Shown: positions 1 through 5,721 of the stretch, in pieces
Position numbering within the stretch: position 1 is the first letter of the stretch
Layout: each line of letters opens with the position of its first letter
Assembly (NCBI GenBank): GCA_017940955.1
Contig: JAGAXP010000151.1
Span: 1 to 7,005 of the forward strand
DNA from: Oribacterium sp.
GTDB taxonomy: Bacteria > Bacillota_A > Clostridia > Lachnospirales > Lachnospiraceae
Reading direction: 5' to 3'
DNA length: 7,005 nucleotides
Made by a program: the position numbers and the translations under genes
The notes under the pieces: model-generated
Databases searched by the model: none
Seen by the model: only the letters and a program-made list of their open reading frames with translations
What the model was told of the DNA's origin: nothing

Positions 1-372
1 CCTCTTCTCATTGCTGTCACACAGCTTACCTCAACCTCCCAGGAGACCATGACAAACGAGCTTCTCATAGATCAGCCCATAAAGGATGTGGTTGTAAAGT
101 ATGCCGAAAATGCAAAAACCGCAGGACTTGATGGTGTTGTATGTTCACCTCTCGAGGCAGGAAGCATTCACGAAACATTAGGCGACAGCTTCATGACAGT
201 AACTCCGGGCATCAGATTTGCAGGAGACGCTGTAGGTGACCAGTCAAGAGTTACAACACCTGCAAAGGCAAAGGAGATCGGTTCCGACTATATAGTAGTA
301 GGAAGGTCCATTACAGCAGCGGCTGATCCCGTTGAAGCATACGAGAGAGCAATGAATGATTTCGTCGGCTGA
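1..372 (+). CDS. pyrF: Orotidine 5'-phosphate decarboxylase, C-terminal part (5' end outside window)
   Basis: This cytoplasmic enzyme converts OMP to UMP, the last step of de novo pyrimidine synthesis. The frame is open from base 1 and gives about 123 residues before the stop. I treat the gene as running in from the left, because the residues before the first ATG (position 49) already match the family (LLIAVTQLTSTS). Visible family signatures are DGVVCS near window residues 44-49, the TPGIRF substrate loop near 68-73, and the phosphate-binding segment DYIVVGRSITAAADP near 96-110. The catalytic DxKxxD motif should lie in the missing N-terminal half. The sequence resembles the Bacillus-type enzyme of about 240 residues, so roughly half is present. 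pyrE follows in the same direction after 140 nt, as the distal part of a pyr operon. Identity is secure; full length cannot be judged. Confidence 0.96.
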   Translation, partial: PLLIAVTQLTSTSQETMTNELLIDQPIKDVVVKYAENAKTAGLDGVVCSPLEAGSIHETLGDSFMTVTPGIRFAGDAVGDQSRVTTPAKAKEIGSDYIVVGRSITAAADPVEAYERAMNDFVG

Positions 373-407
373 AGTAAGAGCTTTTGACTGACCGTTTATG
401 TAACCGC

Positions 408-430
408 AAGGATGACGTCGGATCATCCTT
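408..430 (+). other. Perfect 8-bp dyad in the pyrF-pyrE gap
   Basis: AAGGATGA (408-415) and TCATCCTT (423-430) are perfect inverted repeats around a 7-nt loop, 36 nt after the pyrF stop. No U-run follows, so it is not a standard intrinsic terminator. In the polycistronic mRNA it could act as a 3'-end stabiliser, a processing site or a weak pause. The role is inferred; only the pairing is seen. Confidence 0.45.
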
Positions 431-466
431 CGACATTGGAAAATAAGAGAAATCAACAAAGACACT

Positions 467-492
467 CATCTGACAGTGATAATTGTCAGATG
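467..492 (+). other. Perfect 9-bp hairpin just upstream of the pyrE ribosome binding site
   Basis: CATCTGACA (467-475) pairs perfectly with TGTCAGATG (484-492), and a G-U pair can extend the stem inward. The helix ends 6 nt before the pyrE Shine-Dalgarno AAGGAGA (499-505). No T-run follows, which argues against termination. Its position suggests an mRNA element affecting pyrE translation or 5'-end stability after cleavage. I saw no match to the PyrR-binding loop as I know it. Confidence 0.5.
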
Positions 493-512
493 TTCATTAA
501 GGAGAGAACAAC

Positions 513-1148
513 ATGGCAACTAAAGAAGAAATCGCGAAGGGACTTTTATCCATCAAGGCTGTATTTTTAAAACCGGATGATCCCTTCACCTGGGCATCAG
601 GAATTAAATCCCCAATCTACTGTGACAACAGACTGGTACTCAGCTACCCGGAGGTACGTACACTCATCGAGCATGCCATCGCAGATAAGGTAAAGGAGCT
701 CTATCCTGAGGCAGAAGCCCTTGAAGGAACCAGCACCGCCGGCATCGCACATGCAGCCATAGCAGCCGACATTCTCGGACTTCCCATGGGCTATGTAAGA
801 GGCTCCGCAAAAGATCACGGCCGCAAAAATCAGATTGAAGGACGTCTCGAAAAAGGAGAAAAAGTTGTCGTTATCGAAGACCTCATCTCCACCGGAGGAT
901 CAGTACTTGACTGCGTAAATCCCCTTCGTGAAGCCGGAGCCGACGTCCTTGGAATAATCTCCATCTTCACCTACGGCATGCAAAAAGGCATCGACCGCCT
1001 CAAAGAAGCAAACATCGAAAACACCTCCCTCTGCGACCTCGACACCTTGGTTAAGGTTGCAGTTCAAGAGAATTATATCAAACCAGAAGACGAAGCCAGA
1101 CTTCTCAAATTCCGAGATAACCCCTCAGACGAGTCATGGAGAAGTTAA
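513..1148 (+). CDS. pyrE: Orotate phosphoribosyltransferase
   Basis: This cytoplasmic enzyme transfers the phosphoribosyl group of PRPP to orotate, giving OMP, the substrate of the upstream pyrF product. The 211-residue length is normal for the family. The type I phosphoribosyltransferase PRPP signature VVVIEDLISTGGS lies at residues 118-130. The mobile catalytic loop YVRGSAKDHGRKNQIEG lies at 94-110, with R96, K100 and H102 in the expected places. The extra lysine usually found between the arginine and the alanine of this loop is replaced by Gly-Ser (97-98), a small departure from the members I know. The N-terminal FTWASGIKSPIYCDNR (25-40) matches the orotate-side segment. The ATG at 513 is chosen because AAGGAGA sits at 499-505 and the protein begins as expected. 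It lies between pyrF and pyrB. Very secure call. Confidence 0.98.
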   Translation: MATKEEIAKGLLSIKAVFLKPDDPFTWASGIKSPIYCDNRLVLSYPEVRTLIEHAIADKVKELYPEAEALEGTSTAGIAHAAIAADILGLPMGYVRGSAKDHGRKNQIEGRLEKGEKVVVIEDLISTGGSVLDCVNPLREAGADVLGIISIFTYGMQKGIDRLKEANIENTSLCDLDTLVKVAVQENYIKPEDEARLLKFRDNPSDESWRS

Positions 1149-1164
1149 TTTTGAAATAAAAGTA

Positions 1165-1203
1165 GGAAAATGCAAGCCTGGTCACCCATGCCTTGAATTT
1201 TCC
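1165..1203 (+). other. Long imperfect hairpin in the pyrE-pyrB gap
   Basis: GGAAAATGCAAG (1165-1176) pairs with CTTGAATTTTCC (1192-1203) at 11 of 12 positions, with one G-A mismatch. The apex can add C1178-G1190 and a 3-bp TGG/CCA helix (1179-1181 with 1186-1188) capped by TCAC. It lies wholly in the 92-nt gap, 22 nt before the pyrB ribosome binding site. No U-tract follows, so an mRNA processing or expression-tuning role is more likely than termination. That role is inference. Confidence 0.5.
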
Positions 1204-1225
1204 GGACGGTTTACAAACACATGTC

Positions 1226-1233
1226 AGGAGGAG
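1226..1233 (+). promoter_or_regulatory. Strong Shine-Dalgarno that fixes the pyrB start
   Basis: AGGAGGAG lies 7 nt before the ATG at 1241. The frame is open further upstream to a TTG at 1193, but that codon sits inside the intergenic hairpin, lacks a ribosome binding site and would add 16 residues not typical of the family. Confidence 0.85.
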
Positions 1234-1240
1234 AAAAATC

Positions 1241-2167
1241 ATGCAACCAACCCCCAGAAGCATCATAAATATTCTGGACCTCACAGTTGAGGAAATCGAT
1301 CATCTCATGGACCTTGCCGATGATATCGAGAAGAATCCGGAGAAATATCAGGACAAATGCGCCCACAAACAGTTAGCAACACTTTTCTACGAGCCCTCCA
1401 CCAGAACGAGACTCAGCTTTGAGTCCGCCATGCTGGCCCTCGGCGGACAGATCCTTGGCTTTGCGGGAGCCTCAAGCTCCAGCGCCGCAAAAGGCGAATC
1501 CGTAGCCGATACAATCTCCGTAATGTCAAACTATGTAGACATTATGGTAATGCGTCATCCCAAGGAGGGTGCCCCTGTGGTTGCCTCCATGCATACCACA
1601 GTGCCCTTCATCAATGCCGGTGACGGTGGACATTTCCATCCGACACAGACTCTTGCGGATGTACTTACCATCAGAAGAACCAGAGGCTCCCTCAGCGGCA
1701 TTACCCTGGGACTCTGCGGTGACCTTAAGTTCGGCCGTACTGTACACTCACTTATCGATGCGATGCTCCGCTATCCAAACAACAAGTACATCCTCATCTC
1801 ACCGGAAGAACTAAGAATCCCTGAGTATGAGCTTGATAAGCTGAAGGAAGCGGGAGTTGAGTTTGAAGAAACAACCTCCCTTGAAGAAGCGATTCCCAAG
1901 CTTGACATACTCTACATGACACGAGTTCAGAAGGAGCGTTTCTTTAACGAAGAGGATTACCTCCGTTTGAAGGATATCTACATCCTGACTCCGGAAAAGC
2001 TCAGGAACGCAAAGCCTGACATGGCTATACTTCACCCACTCCCAAGAGTAAACGAGATTTCGGTGGCTGTGGACAAAGATGAAAGAGCTAAATATTTCTA
2101 CCAGACCTTATGCGGAAAGCAGATGCGCATGGCTCTGATTTTATTCCTTTTAGGTCTTGATAAGTAA
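1241..2167 (+). CDS. pyrB: Aspartate carbamoyltransferase, catalytic chain
   Basis: This cytoplasmic enzyme condenses carbamoyl phosphate with aspartate to give carbamoyl aspartate, the committed step of pyrimidine synthesis. From the ATG at 1241 it has 308 residues, the usual catalytic-chain length. The carbamoyl-phosphate loop FYEPSTRTRLSFESA spans 49-63. The mobile 80s loop SSSSAAKGES (78-87) supplies K84 to a neighbouring subunit's active site in known trimers. R105, HPTQ (133-136), LCGDLKFGRTVHSL (158-171), MTRVQKERF (226-234) and HPLPRVNEI (265-273) cover the remaining known substrate-binding positions. pyrI follows after 11 nt, and its ribosome binding site overlaps this stop codon. 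This suggests co-translation of the two chains and an E. coli-like allosteric holoenzyme of catalytic trimers and regulatory dimers, the assembly being inferred from family knowledge. No truncation is seen. Confidence 0.98.
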   Translation: MQPTPRSIINILDLTVEEIDHLMDLADDIEKNPEKYQDKCAHKQLATLFYEPSTRTRLSFESAMLALGGQILGFAGASSSSAAKGESVADTISVMSNYVDIMVMRHPKEGAPVVASMHTTVPFINAGDGGHFHPTQTLADVLTIRRTRGSLSGITLGLCGDLKFGRTVHSLIDAMLRYPNNKYILISPEELRIPEYELDKLKEAGVEFEETTSLEEAIPKLDILYMTRVQKERFFNEEDYLRLKDIYILTPEKLRNAKPDMAILHPLPRVNEISVAVDKDERAKYFYQTLCGKQMRMALILFLLGLDK

Positions 2168-2178
2168 GGAGGCACAGG

Positions 2179-2610
2179 ATGACAGTAGATGGAATTGAAA
2201 ATGGAATAGTACTTGACCACATTGAAGCCGGAAAGGCAATGCTCGTATACAAATACCTTCATCTTGACAAGCTGGATTCACAGGTGGCTCTCATACAAAA
2301 CTGCTCCTCCCGTAAAATGGGCAAAAAGGATATCGTGAAGATTTCAGAAGACCTGGATATCGACCTTGATGTACTTGGCTATATAGATCCGGGTATAACC
2401 GTAAACTATATCAAGGATGGAAAGAGAGTTGACAAAAAAACACTCCAGCTTCCGGAGACCCTTACAAACGTTCTTAAGTGCAAGAACCCGAGATGCATCA
2501 TCTCCATCGAGCAGGAGCTTCCCCAGGTATTCAAGATCGTTGACCGTACAAAAGCGCTTTACAGATGCATGTATTGTGATACCATTGTCAGAAGTGAAGA
2601 ATTGAATTAA
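2179..2610 (+). CDS. pyrI: Aspartate carbamoyltransferase, regulatory chain
   Basis: This is the non-catalytic, effector-binding subunit of aspartate transcarbamoylase. In characterised homologues it binds CTP or ATP at the N-terminal domain and contacts the catalytic trimer through a C-terminal zinc domain. It has 143 residues against about 153 in E. coli. The nucleotide-binding part shows GIVLDHIEAGKA (9-20) with the expected Asp13, and KMGKKDIVKI (46-55). Lys82 is a plausible third ligand. The zinc site is intact: C101-x4-C106 and C130-x2-C133. TAAGGAGG at 2165-2172 overlaps the pyrB stop and lies 6 nt before the ATG. It is the last pyr gene here. Identity is very secure; actual effector sensitivity cannot be read from sequence. 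Confidence 0.97.
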   Translation: MTVDGIENGIVLDHIEAGKAMLVYKYLHLDKLDSQVALIQNCSSRKMGKKDIVKISEDLDIDLDVLGYIDPGITVNYIKDGKRVDKKTLQLPETLTNVLKCKNPRCIISIEQELPQVFKIVDRTKALYRCMYCDTIVRSEELN

Positions 2611-2637
2611 TATAAATCCAATATCTGTAACAATCAG

Positions 2638-2715
2638 GCCGGTGGACCATGGGGACGGAGTTGATGGCTCATTTTAAAAAACTGACCACCAACTCCGTCC
2701 CCGTGGTCCACCGGC
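2638..2715 (+). repeat. 30-bp GC-rich stem-loop (long inverted repeat) after the pyr operon
   Basis: Arms 2638-2667 and 2686-2715 pair over 30 positions, with one G-U wobble (2650/2703) and one A-C mismatch (2664/2689), around an 18-nt AT-rich loop. The left arm contains GGACCATGGGGACGGAG and the right arm its near complement CTCCGTCCCCGTGGTCC. The stem is far longer than a normal terminator and no U-tract follows (CTGAACTGCTACG). It may still end or stabilise the pyr transcript. Its shape and base composition, unlike the flanking DNA, suggest a dispersed palindromic (REP- or MITE-like) element; I infer this and have not shown it is repeated elsewhere. Confidence 0.8.
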
Positions 2716-2752
2716 TGAACTGCTACGTTCTGTCACATAGTAGGAGAATTTT

Positions 2753-3418
2753 ATGATAAAAGCGATAGCCTTTGACATCGATAATACAATTTATGATTAC
2801 AGCGGATGTGAAAAAACCGCTCTTACGGAGCTTTGCAGTTTTGCATGTGATAAGTATTCATTAAGCCATGACGAATTTAAACAGAGGTTTGATGCAGCAA
2901 GAGCTGCCGTAAAATCATCCTTAGGTGAAAATGTTGCGGCCTCACATAACAGGATACTTTATATGCAGAAATTCCTGGAGGATATGGGACTGAATCCCGC
3001 AAAAGGGGCTCTTGAGCTTTATGATGTTTACTGGAACTCCATACTTGATAATATGGAGCTTTTTCCATACGTTCTTCCTCTTATGAAATATCTGAAAGAA
3101 CATAACATCCGTATAGGAATGCTGACAGATCTTACTGCCCATATACAGCACAGGAAGATAGCACGTTTAGGACTTGAAGATTATATAGAGGTGCTGGTGA
3201 CCAGTGAGGAAGCAGGGGCTGAAAAGCCTTCCCGGTCAGCTTATGACCTGCTTGTAAGTAAATTCAATGTGGACAGGGAATCCATACTTATGATTGGCGA
3301 CAGCATGAAGAAGGATGTGGAAGGTGCCTTAAACGCTGGACTCAAGGCTCTTCATTACAAAAAGGAATACTCTGATTCCATGGATAAAATGGTGATAAAA
3401 ATGATAGAAGAGGAGTAG
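2753..3418 (+). CDS. HAD-superfamily phosphatase, helical-cap (subfamily I) type
   Basis: This is a probable soluble Mg-dependent phosphatase. All four HAD motifs are present: motif I DIDNT with nucleophile D8 and acid/base D10, motif II LTD with T125, motif III Lys158 in AEKPS, and motif IV GDSMKKD (182-188). The roughly 100 residues between motifs I and II are helix-rich and fit a C1 cap, as in the YjjG, phosphoglycolate phosphatase and haloacid dehalogenase branch. The 221-residue length is typical. The start is supported by AGTAGGAG (2739-2746) ending 6 nt before the ATG. It lies downstream of the pyr operon, separated by the long stem-loop, and I see no strong promoter of its own. The YjjG-like layout beside pyr genes makes a nucleotide-cleaning phosphatase conceivable, but substrate cannot be assigned from motifs. 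Confidence 0.92.
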   Translation: MIKAIAFDIDNTIYDYSGCEKTALTELCSFACDKYSLSHDEFKQRFDAARAAVKSSLGENVAASHNRILYMQKFLEDMGLNPAKGALELYDVYWNSILDNMELFPYVLPLMKYLKEHNIRIGMLTDLTAHIQHRKIARLGLEDYIEVLVTSEEAGAEKPSRSAYDLLVSKFNVDRESILMIGDSMKKDVEGALNAGLKALHYKKEYSDSMDKMVIKMIEEE

Positions 3419-3529
3419 TTTCTGCGTGAAGTATTTTCACCTTAATGTTTCCCCGGTCATCTGTGAGCTTTTTGCCGGTAGACGGATCCTTAAGTGTGAC
3501 TTCCTGAACAAACCTTTGCATCAAACTCA

Positions 3530-3556
3530 TTCACATAAAGGAGCTGATAGTATAAT
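3530..3556 (+). promoter_or_regulatory. Candidate promoter before the acyltransferase gene
   Basis: TTCACA (3530-3535) and a consensus TATAAT (3551-3556) are separated by 15 nt, slightly short of optimal. Transcription would begin near 3563. This would favour translation from the ATG at 3603 rather than 3555, since the -10 box overlaps the 3555 codon. Motif match only. Confidence 0.3.
3537..3543 (+). promoter_or_regulatory. Shine-Dalgarno candidate for the 3555 start
   Basis: AAAGGAG lies 11 nt before the ATG at 3555 and is the best ribosome binding site near an ATG in this region. A competing site, AGAGGAG (3409-3415), lies 10 nt before a GTG at 3426. The ATG at 3603 has no clear site. Confidence 0.4.
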
Positions 3557-4715
3557 GATTCTTTTTCCAATGCATTCTCCTTCCAAATCCAAAGCTATAC
3601 ATATGAATGAAAACGAAAAGCGCCCCATACTTCATTCGATCACCGGGATGCGGGGGATCGCATGTCTGTTTATCGTATGTTATCACTATTACTGCCTGTA
3701 CATTGACGACATGGGGCTCGGATTGGAGGGAGCTCCTCTCGCGCCTTATTCCGAATTATTTTTTGAATACAGCAAGAATGCAGTTGAGCTGTTCTTTATG
3801 CTGGCCGGTTTTTTGACGGCTTATCATTACCGTGATAAGATTGCAAGCATGTCCCCTTGGGGTTATTTCAGAAAACATTACGTGAAGCTGCTTATACCTT
3901 CCGTTATCGTTACGCTGTGGGCCTTGGTCAACGCAGAGATCCGGCTTAATCTTATCCCCGGAAGCGATGCCATTGTCAGAACTCCAACACCACTCCGGAT
4001 CATTCTTTCTATACTTATGATCAACACGGGTTGGTTCACCTCCATTAAACAGACAGGCCTGCCGGTGAATTCCACCATGTGGTTCATAGACGTGCTTCTT
4101 CTCTGTTATCTCCTTTATTACCTGATCCGTAAGCTGTCCGGAACCTCTTATGTTTTTCTGGGTATGTGCAGCATAATGGTACTTGTGGGTTGGATATGCC
4201 TCACGCATACACCTAAGTTACCGTTTCTGTGGAGTCTCACCGGCCGTGGATATGCTACTTTCTTCATCGGCGTTCTCCTGTGTGAGTTCCAGACGGAAGC
4301 AGAGCCTTCCCTGAGAAAGAAGGTTTCTTTTACCTGGTTCGTGATGATCATAGGGGTCCTGTTTGTGCGGCTGGTTCTTGGATTTGAGACTGTATTTGGA
4401 GAGATAGGCAATTCCGATTATATACGTTATTTTGAGTTTTTCGCTGCACCGGCACTCATACTTGCCGCATTGAATCTTGATCCTGTGAAACGCTTTTTCA
4501 AATGGAAGCCGTTCCTGTGGCTTGGTATCCTTGCATCGATGATTTATTATGTTCATAACAATCTGATGGAGGATTATCTTATCATCGACAGTCTGAATGG
4601 ATCCCGGGTGAATTTCTCATCCGCCGCTGTATGTATACTTGCTGTAGCGAGCACGGTACTTTGTGCATGGGCAGTTTCCGCAGTCAATAAAAGGATACGC
4701 AGAACTCAATCGTGA
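3555..4715 (+). CDS. Multi-pass membrane acyltransferase (acyltransferase 3 family)
   Basis: This is an integral membrane protein of the family that O-acetylates or succinylates cell-surface sugars, peptidoglycan or other exported glycans. From 3555 it has 386 residues. The family opening SITGMRGIACLFIVCYHYY (28-46) carries the conserved Arg33 and His44 expected in the active centre. NAVELFFMLAGFLTAYHYR (75-93) matches the usual second block. Hydrophobic segments then recur near 112-126, 148-160, 176-191, 199-216, 231-243, 260-276, 293-306, 319-333 and 355-375, giving about ten membrane spans and a basic C-terminal tail. Three starts are possible: GTG 3426 (429 aa), ATG 3555 with AAAGGAG, and ATG 3603 (370 aa), where the conserved part begins. 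I chose 3555 on its ribosome binding site. The acceptor is unknown; no glycan-synthesis genes are adjacent. Tandem hairpins follow. Confidence 0.88.
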   Translation: MILFPMHSPSKSKAIHMNENEKRPILHSITGMRGIACLFIVCYHYYCLYIDDMGLGLEGAPLAPYSELFFEYSKNAVELFFMLAGFLTAYHYRDKIASMSPWGYFRKHYVKLLIPSVIVTLWALVNAEIRLNLIPGSDAIVRTPTPLRIILSILMINTGWFTSIKQTGLPVNSTMWFIDVLLLCYLLYYLIRKLSGTSYVFLGMCSIMVLVGWICLTHTPKLPFLWSLTGRGYATFFIGVLLCEFQTEAEPSLRKKVSFTWFVMIIGVLFVRLVLGFETVFGEIGNSDYIRYFEFFAAPALILAALNLDPVKRFFKWKPFLWLGILASMIYYVHNNLMEDYLIIDSLNGSRVNFSSAAVCILAVASTVLCAWAVSAVNKRIRRTQS

Positions 4716-4743
4716 AGAAGACTAAAACAAGAAGAAATGACCT

Positions 4744-4787
4744 TACAGGAATCCGTGCCTCGGGAGATCGAGGCACGGATTTCTGTA
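4744..4787 (+). other. 19-bp hairpin after the acyltransferase gene
   Basis: Arms 4744-4762 and 4769-4787 pair at all 19 positions (one G-U at 4749/4782) around a 6-nt loop GGAGAT. The core is CCGTGCCTCG with its complement CGAGGCACGG. It starts 28 nt after the stop codon. The following bases (TACATCATTTT) are only loosely T-rich, so it is a weak terminator on its own but a strong 3'-end block in tandem with the next hairpin. Confidence 0.7.
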
Positions 4788-4798
4788 TACATCATTTT

Positions 4799-4831
4799 AA
4801 AGGGAACCGGGAGACCGGTTCCTTTGCTTTT
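4799..4831 (+). terminator. Intrinsic terminator after the acyltransferase gene
   Basis: AAAGGGAACCGG (4799-4810) pairs with CCGGTTCCTTT (4815-4825), with one bulged G, and is capped by a GAGA tetraloop. The right arm runs into TTTGCTTTT. Stem, stable loop and T-rich tail make this a convincing rho-independent terminator. Confidence 0.82.
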
Positions 4832-4853
4832 CGCATGGTTAAACTGTTATACT
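4824..4853 (+). promoter_or_regulatory. Candidate extended -10 promoter for nnrE
   Basis: TATACT (4848-4853) is preceded by TG in the extended -10 position (TGTTATACT). A partial -35, TTGCTT (4824-4829), lies 18 nt upstream, inside the preceding terminator's tail. This would give a leader of about 100 nt before nnrE. No riboswitch class was recognised in that leader. Confidence 0.42.
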
Positions 4854-4958
4854 GAAACCATTCATGTATGAAAGATTTTATTTTGGAGCCGATTAGGTCT
4901 GTATCTGCATTGTCAGATTTAAACGGAAAAAACATACATTAAGAGGAGGACTTTACAT

Positions 4959-5636
4959 ATGCAGGATCTGATAACAGGAACAGTGGCAAAAAAGGCGGAC
5001 ATGATAGCCATGGGGGAGATGGGCTTTGATTCACTTCAGCTCATGGAAACCGCAAGCTCGAAGATAGCCACATATATAAACCGGCATTATACCTACATGA
5101 GAGATGCCCGCATACTGGTACTGGCAGGCGTTGGAAACAATGGAGCCGACGCTGTGGCAGCTGCCAGAATGCTGAAGGAAACAGGCTATGATCCGGTTGT
5201 ATGGGTCGTTGGAAAGCCTGAAAAGGCAAGCCGGGAATTTCTCTATCAGATGTTTTACTTTCAAAAGCTTAACGGGTGGGTAGAGCTATACCGGGCAGGA
5301 GATAAGCTGCCAGACAGTGATGTCTTAATCGATGGGATCTTCGGTATAGGACTTCACTGCCCCGTAGAAAGTGTATACAAATGCTTCATCGAAGAGGTCA
5401 ATGCCCACAGCCATGGCTTCACACTGGCCATTGATGCGCCCTCCGGCATTAACACGGATACCGGCGAGCTCCTGGGGTGCGGCATAAAAGCGGATGTGAC
5501 CATAACCTTCGGCAAAAACAAGACCGGTCTTATGACCGGACAGGGAAAGGATTACAGCGGGAAAATCTTCGTTGAAGATATCGGCATTCCGGAAGAAGCT
5601 TACAAAAGGGCGGCGGAAGACGCAATCGCCACCTAG
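4959..5636 (+). CDS. nnrE: NAD(P)H-hydrate epimerase, stand-alone YjeF N-terminal domain
   Basis: This is a probable cytoplasmic metabolite-repair enzyme that interconverts the R and S forms of hydrated NAD(P)H so that the S-specific dehydratase (NnrD) can restore NAD(P)H. Its 225 residues cover only the epimerase domain; in many bacteria this is fused to NnrD, which is absent here. Family blocks are LQLMETASSKIA (26-37), the Rossmann loop GVGNNGADAVAAARML (57-72), DGIFGIGL (125-132), AIDAPSGI (157-164) with the expected catalytic Asp159, and TITFGKNKTG (181-190). The glycine-rich loop normally reads GNNGGDG; here two glycines are alanines (63 and 65), which is unusual. AGAGGAGG (4942-4949) lies 9 nt before the ATG. 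Fold and family are secure. The activity is likely, but the altered loop and missing partner leave some doubt. Confidence 0.87.
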   Translation: MQDLITGTVAKKADMIAMGEMGFDSLQLMETASSKIATYINRHYTYMRDARILVLAGVGNNGADAVAAARMLKETGYDPVVWVVGKPEKASREFLYQMFYFQKLNGWVELYRAGDKLPDSDVLIDGIFGIGLHCPVESVYKCFIEEVNAHSHGFTLAIDAPSGINTDTGELLGCGIKADVTITFGKNKTGLMTGQGKDYSGKIFVEDIGIPEEAYKRAAEDAIAT

Positions 5637-5699
5637 TACAACGAATTTTAAGTTTCTGGCACATTCAACGGTCATGACGGCTTAGTATTACAACGATAA

Positions 5700-5721
5700 A
5701 ACTGCACATAACGTGTCAGTT
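5700..5721 (+). other. Dyad upstream of the small transcription unit
   Basis: AACTGCAC (5700-5707) pairs with GTG-T-CAGTT (5713-5721), with one bulged T and a 5-nt loop. An 8-bp palindrome GTCATGAC lies nearby at 5671-5678. No T-run follows, so it is a poor terminator for nnrE; it abuts a weak promoter and could be an operator. Otherwise the stretch from 5637 to 5742 shows nothing I can assign. Confidence 0.25.

Larger units (their letters stand above)
3419..3594 (-). pseudogene. Possible decayed minus-strand gene fragment in the HAD-acyltransferase gap
   Basis: Read on the minus strand, one frame (about 3594 down to 3492) gives a stretch including KENALEKESLYYQLLYVNEF. A second frame, open from 3530 leftward, gives FVQEVTLKDPSTGKKLTDD followed by RGNIKVKILHAE. 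Both look protein-like, and joining them with a single frameshift near 3515 makes a continuous stretch of about 55 residues. The plus strand through the same DNA gives unconvincing composition. The second frame runs on into the antisense of the HAD gene, so the plausible part ends near 3419. I do not recognise the family. This is judgement by composition, not homology, and chance is possible. Confidence 0.3.

Noticed and set aside
384..412. TTGACT resembling a -35 box between pyrF and pyrE
   Set aside because: No acceptable -10 hexamer occurs 16-19 nt downstream.
1193..1240. Upstream TTG extension of pyrB by 16 residues
   Set aside because: It lies within the intergenic hairpin, has no ribosome binding site, and the added residues are not typical of the family; ATG 1241 has a near-ideal AGGAGGAG.
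2602..2634. TTGAAT and TAACAA as a promoter before the first HAD gene
   Set aside because: Spacing of about 20 nt and poor -10 match; the long stem-loop would also lie in the leader.
2638..2715. Reading the 30-bp stem as a plain intrinsic terminator
   Set aside because: The stem is about three times the usual length and is followed by CTGAACTGC rather than a T-run; recorded as a repeat instead.
3756..4208. Minus-strand 150-codon ORF within the acyltransferase gene
   Set aside because: It lies wholly opposite a well-supported membrane protein gene and has no recognisable family sequence; it is a shadow ORF.
4854..4958. Riboswitch in the nnrE leader
   Set aside because: I found no conserved core of any class I know and only a weak ATCTG/CAGAT pairing.
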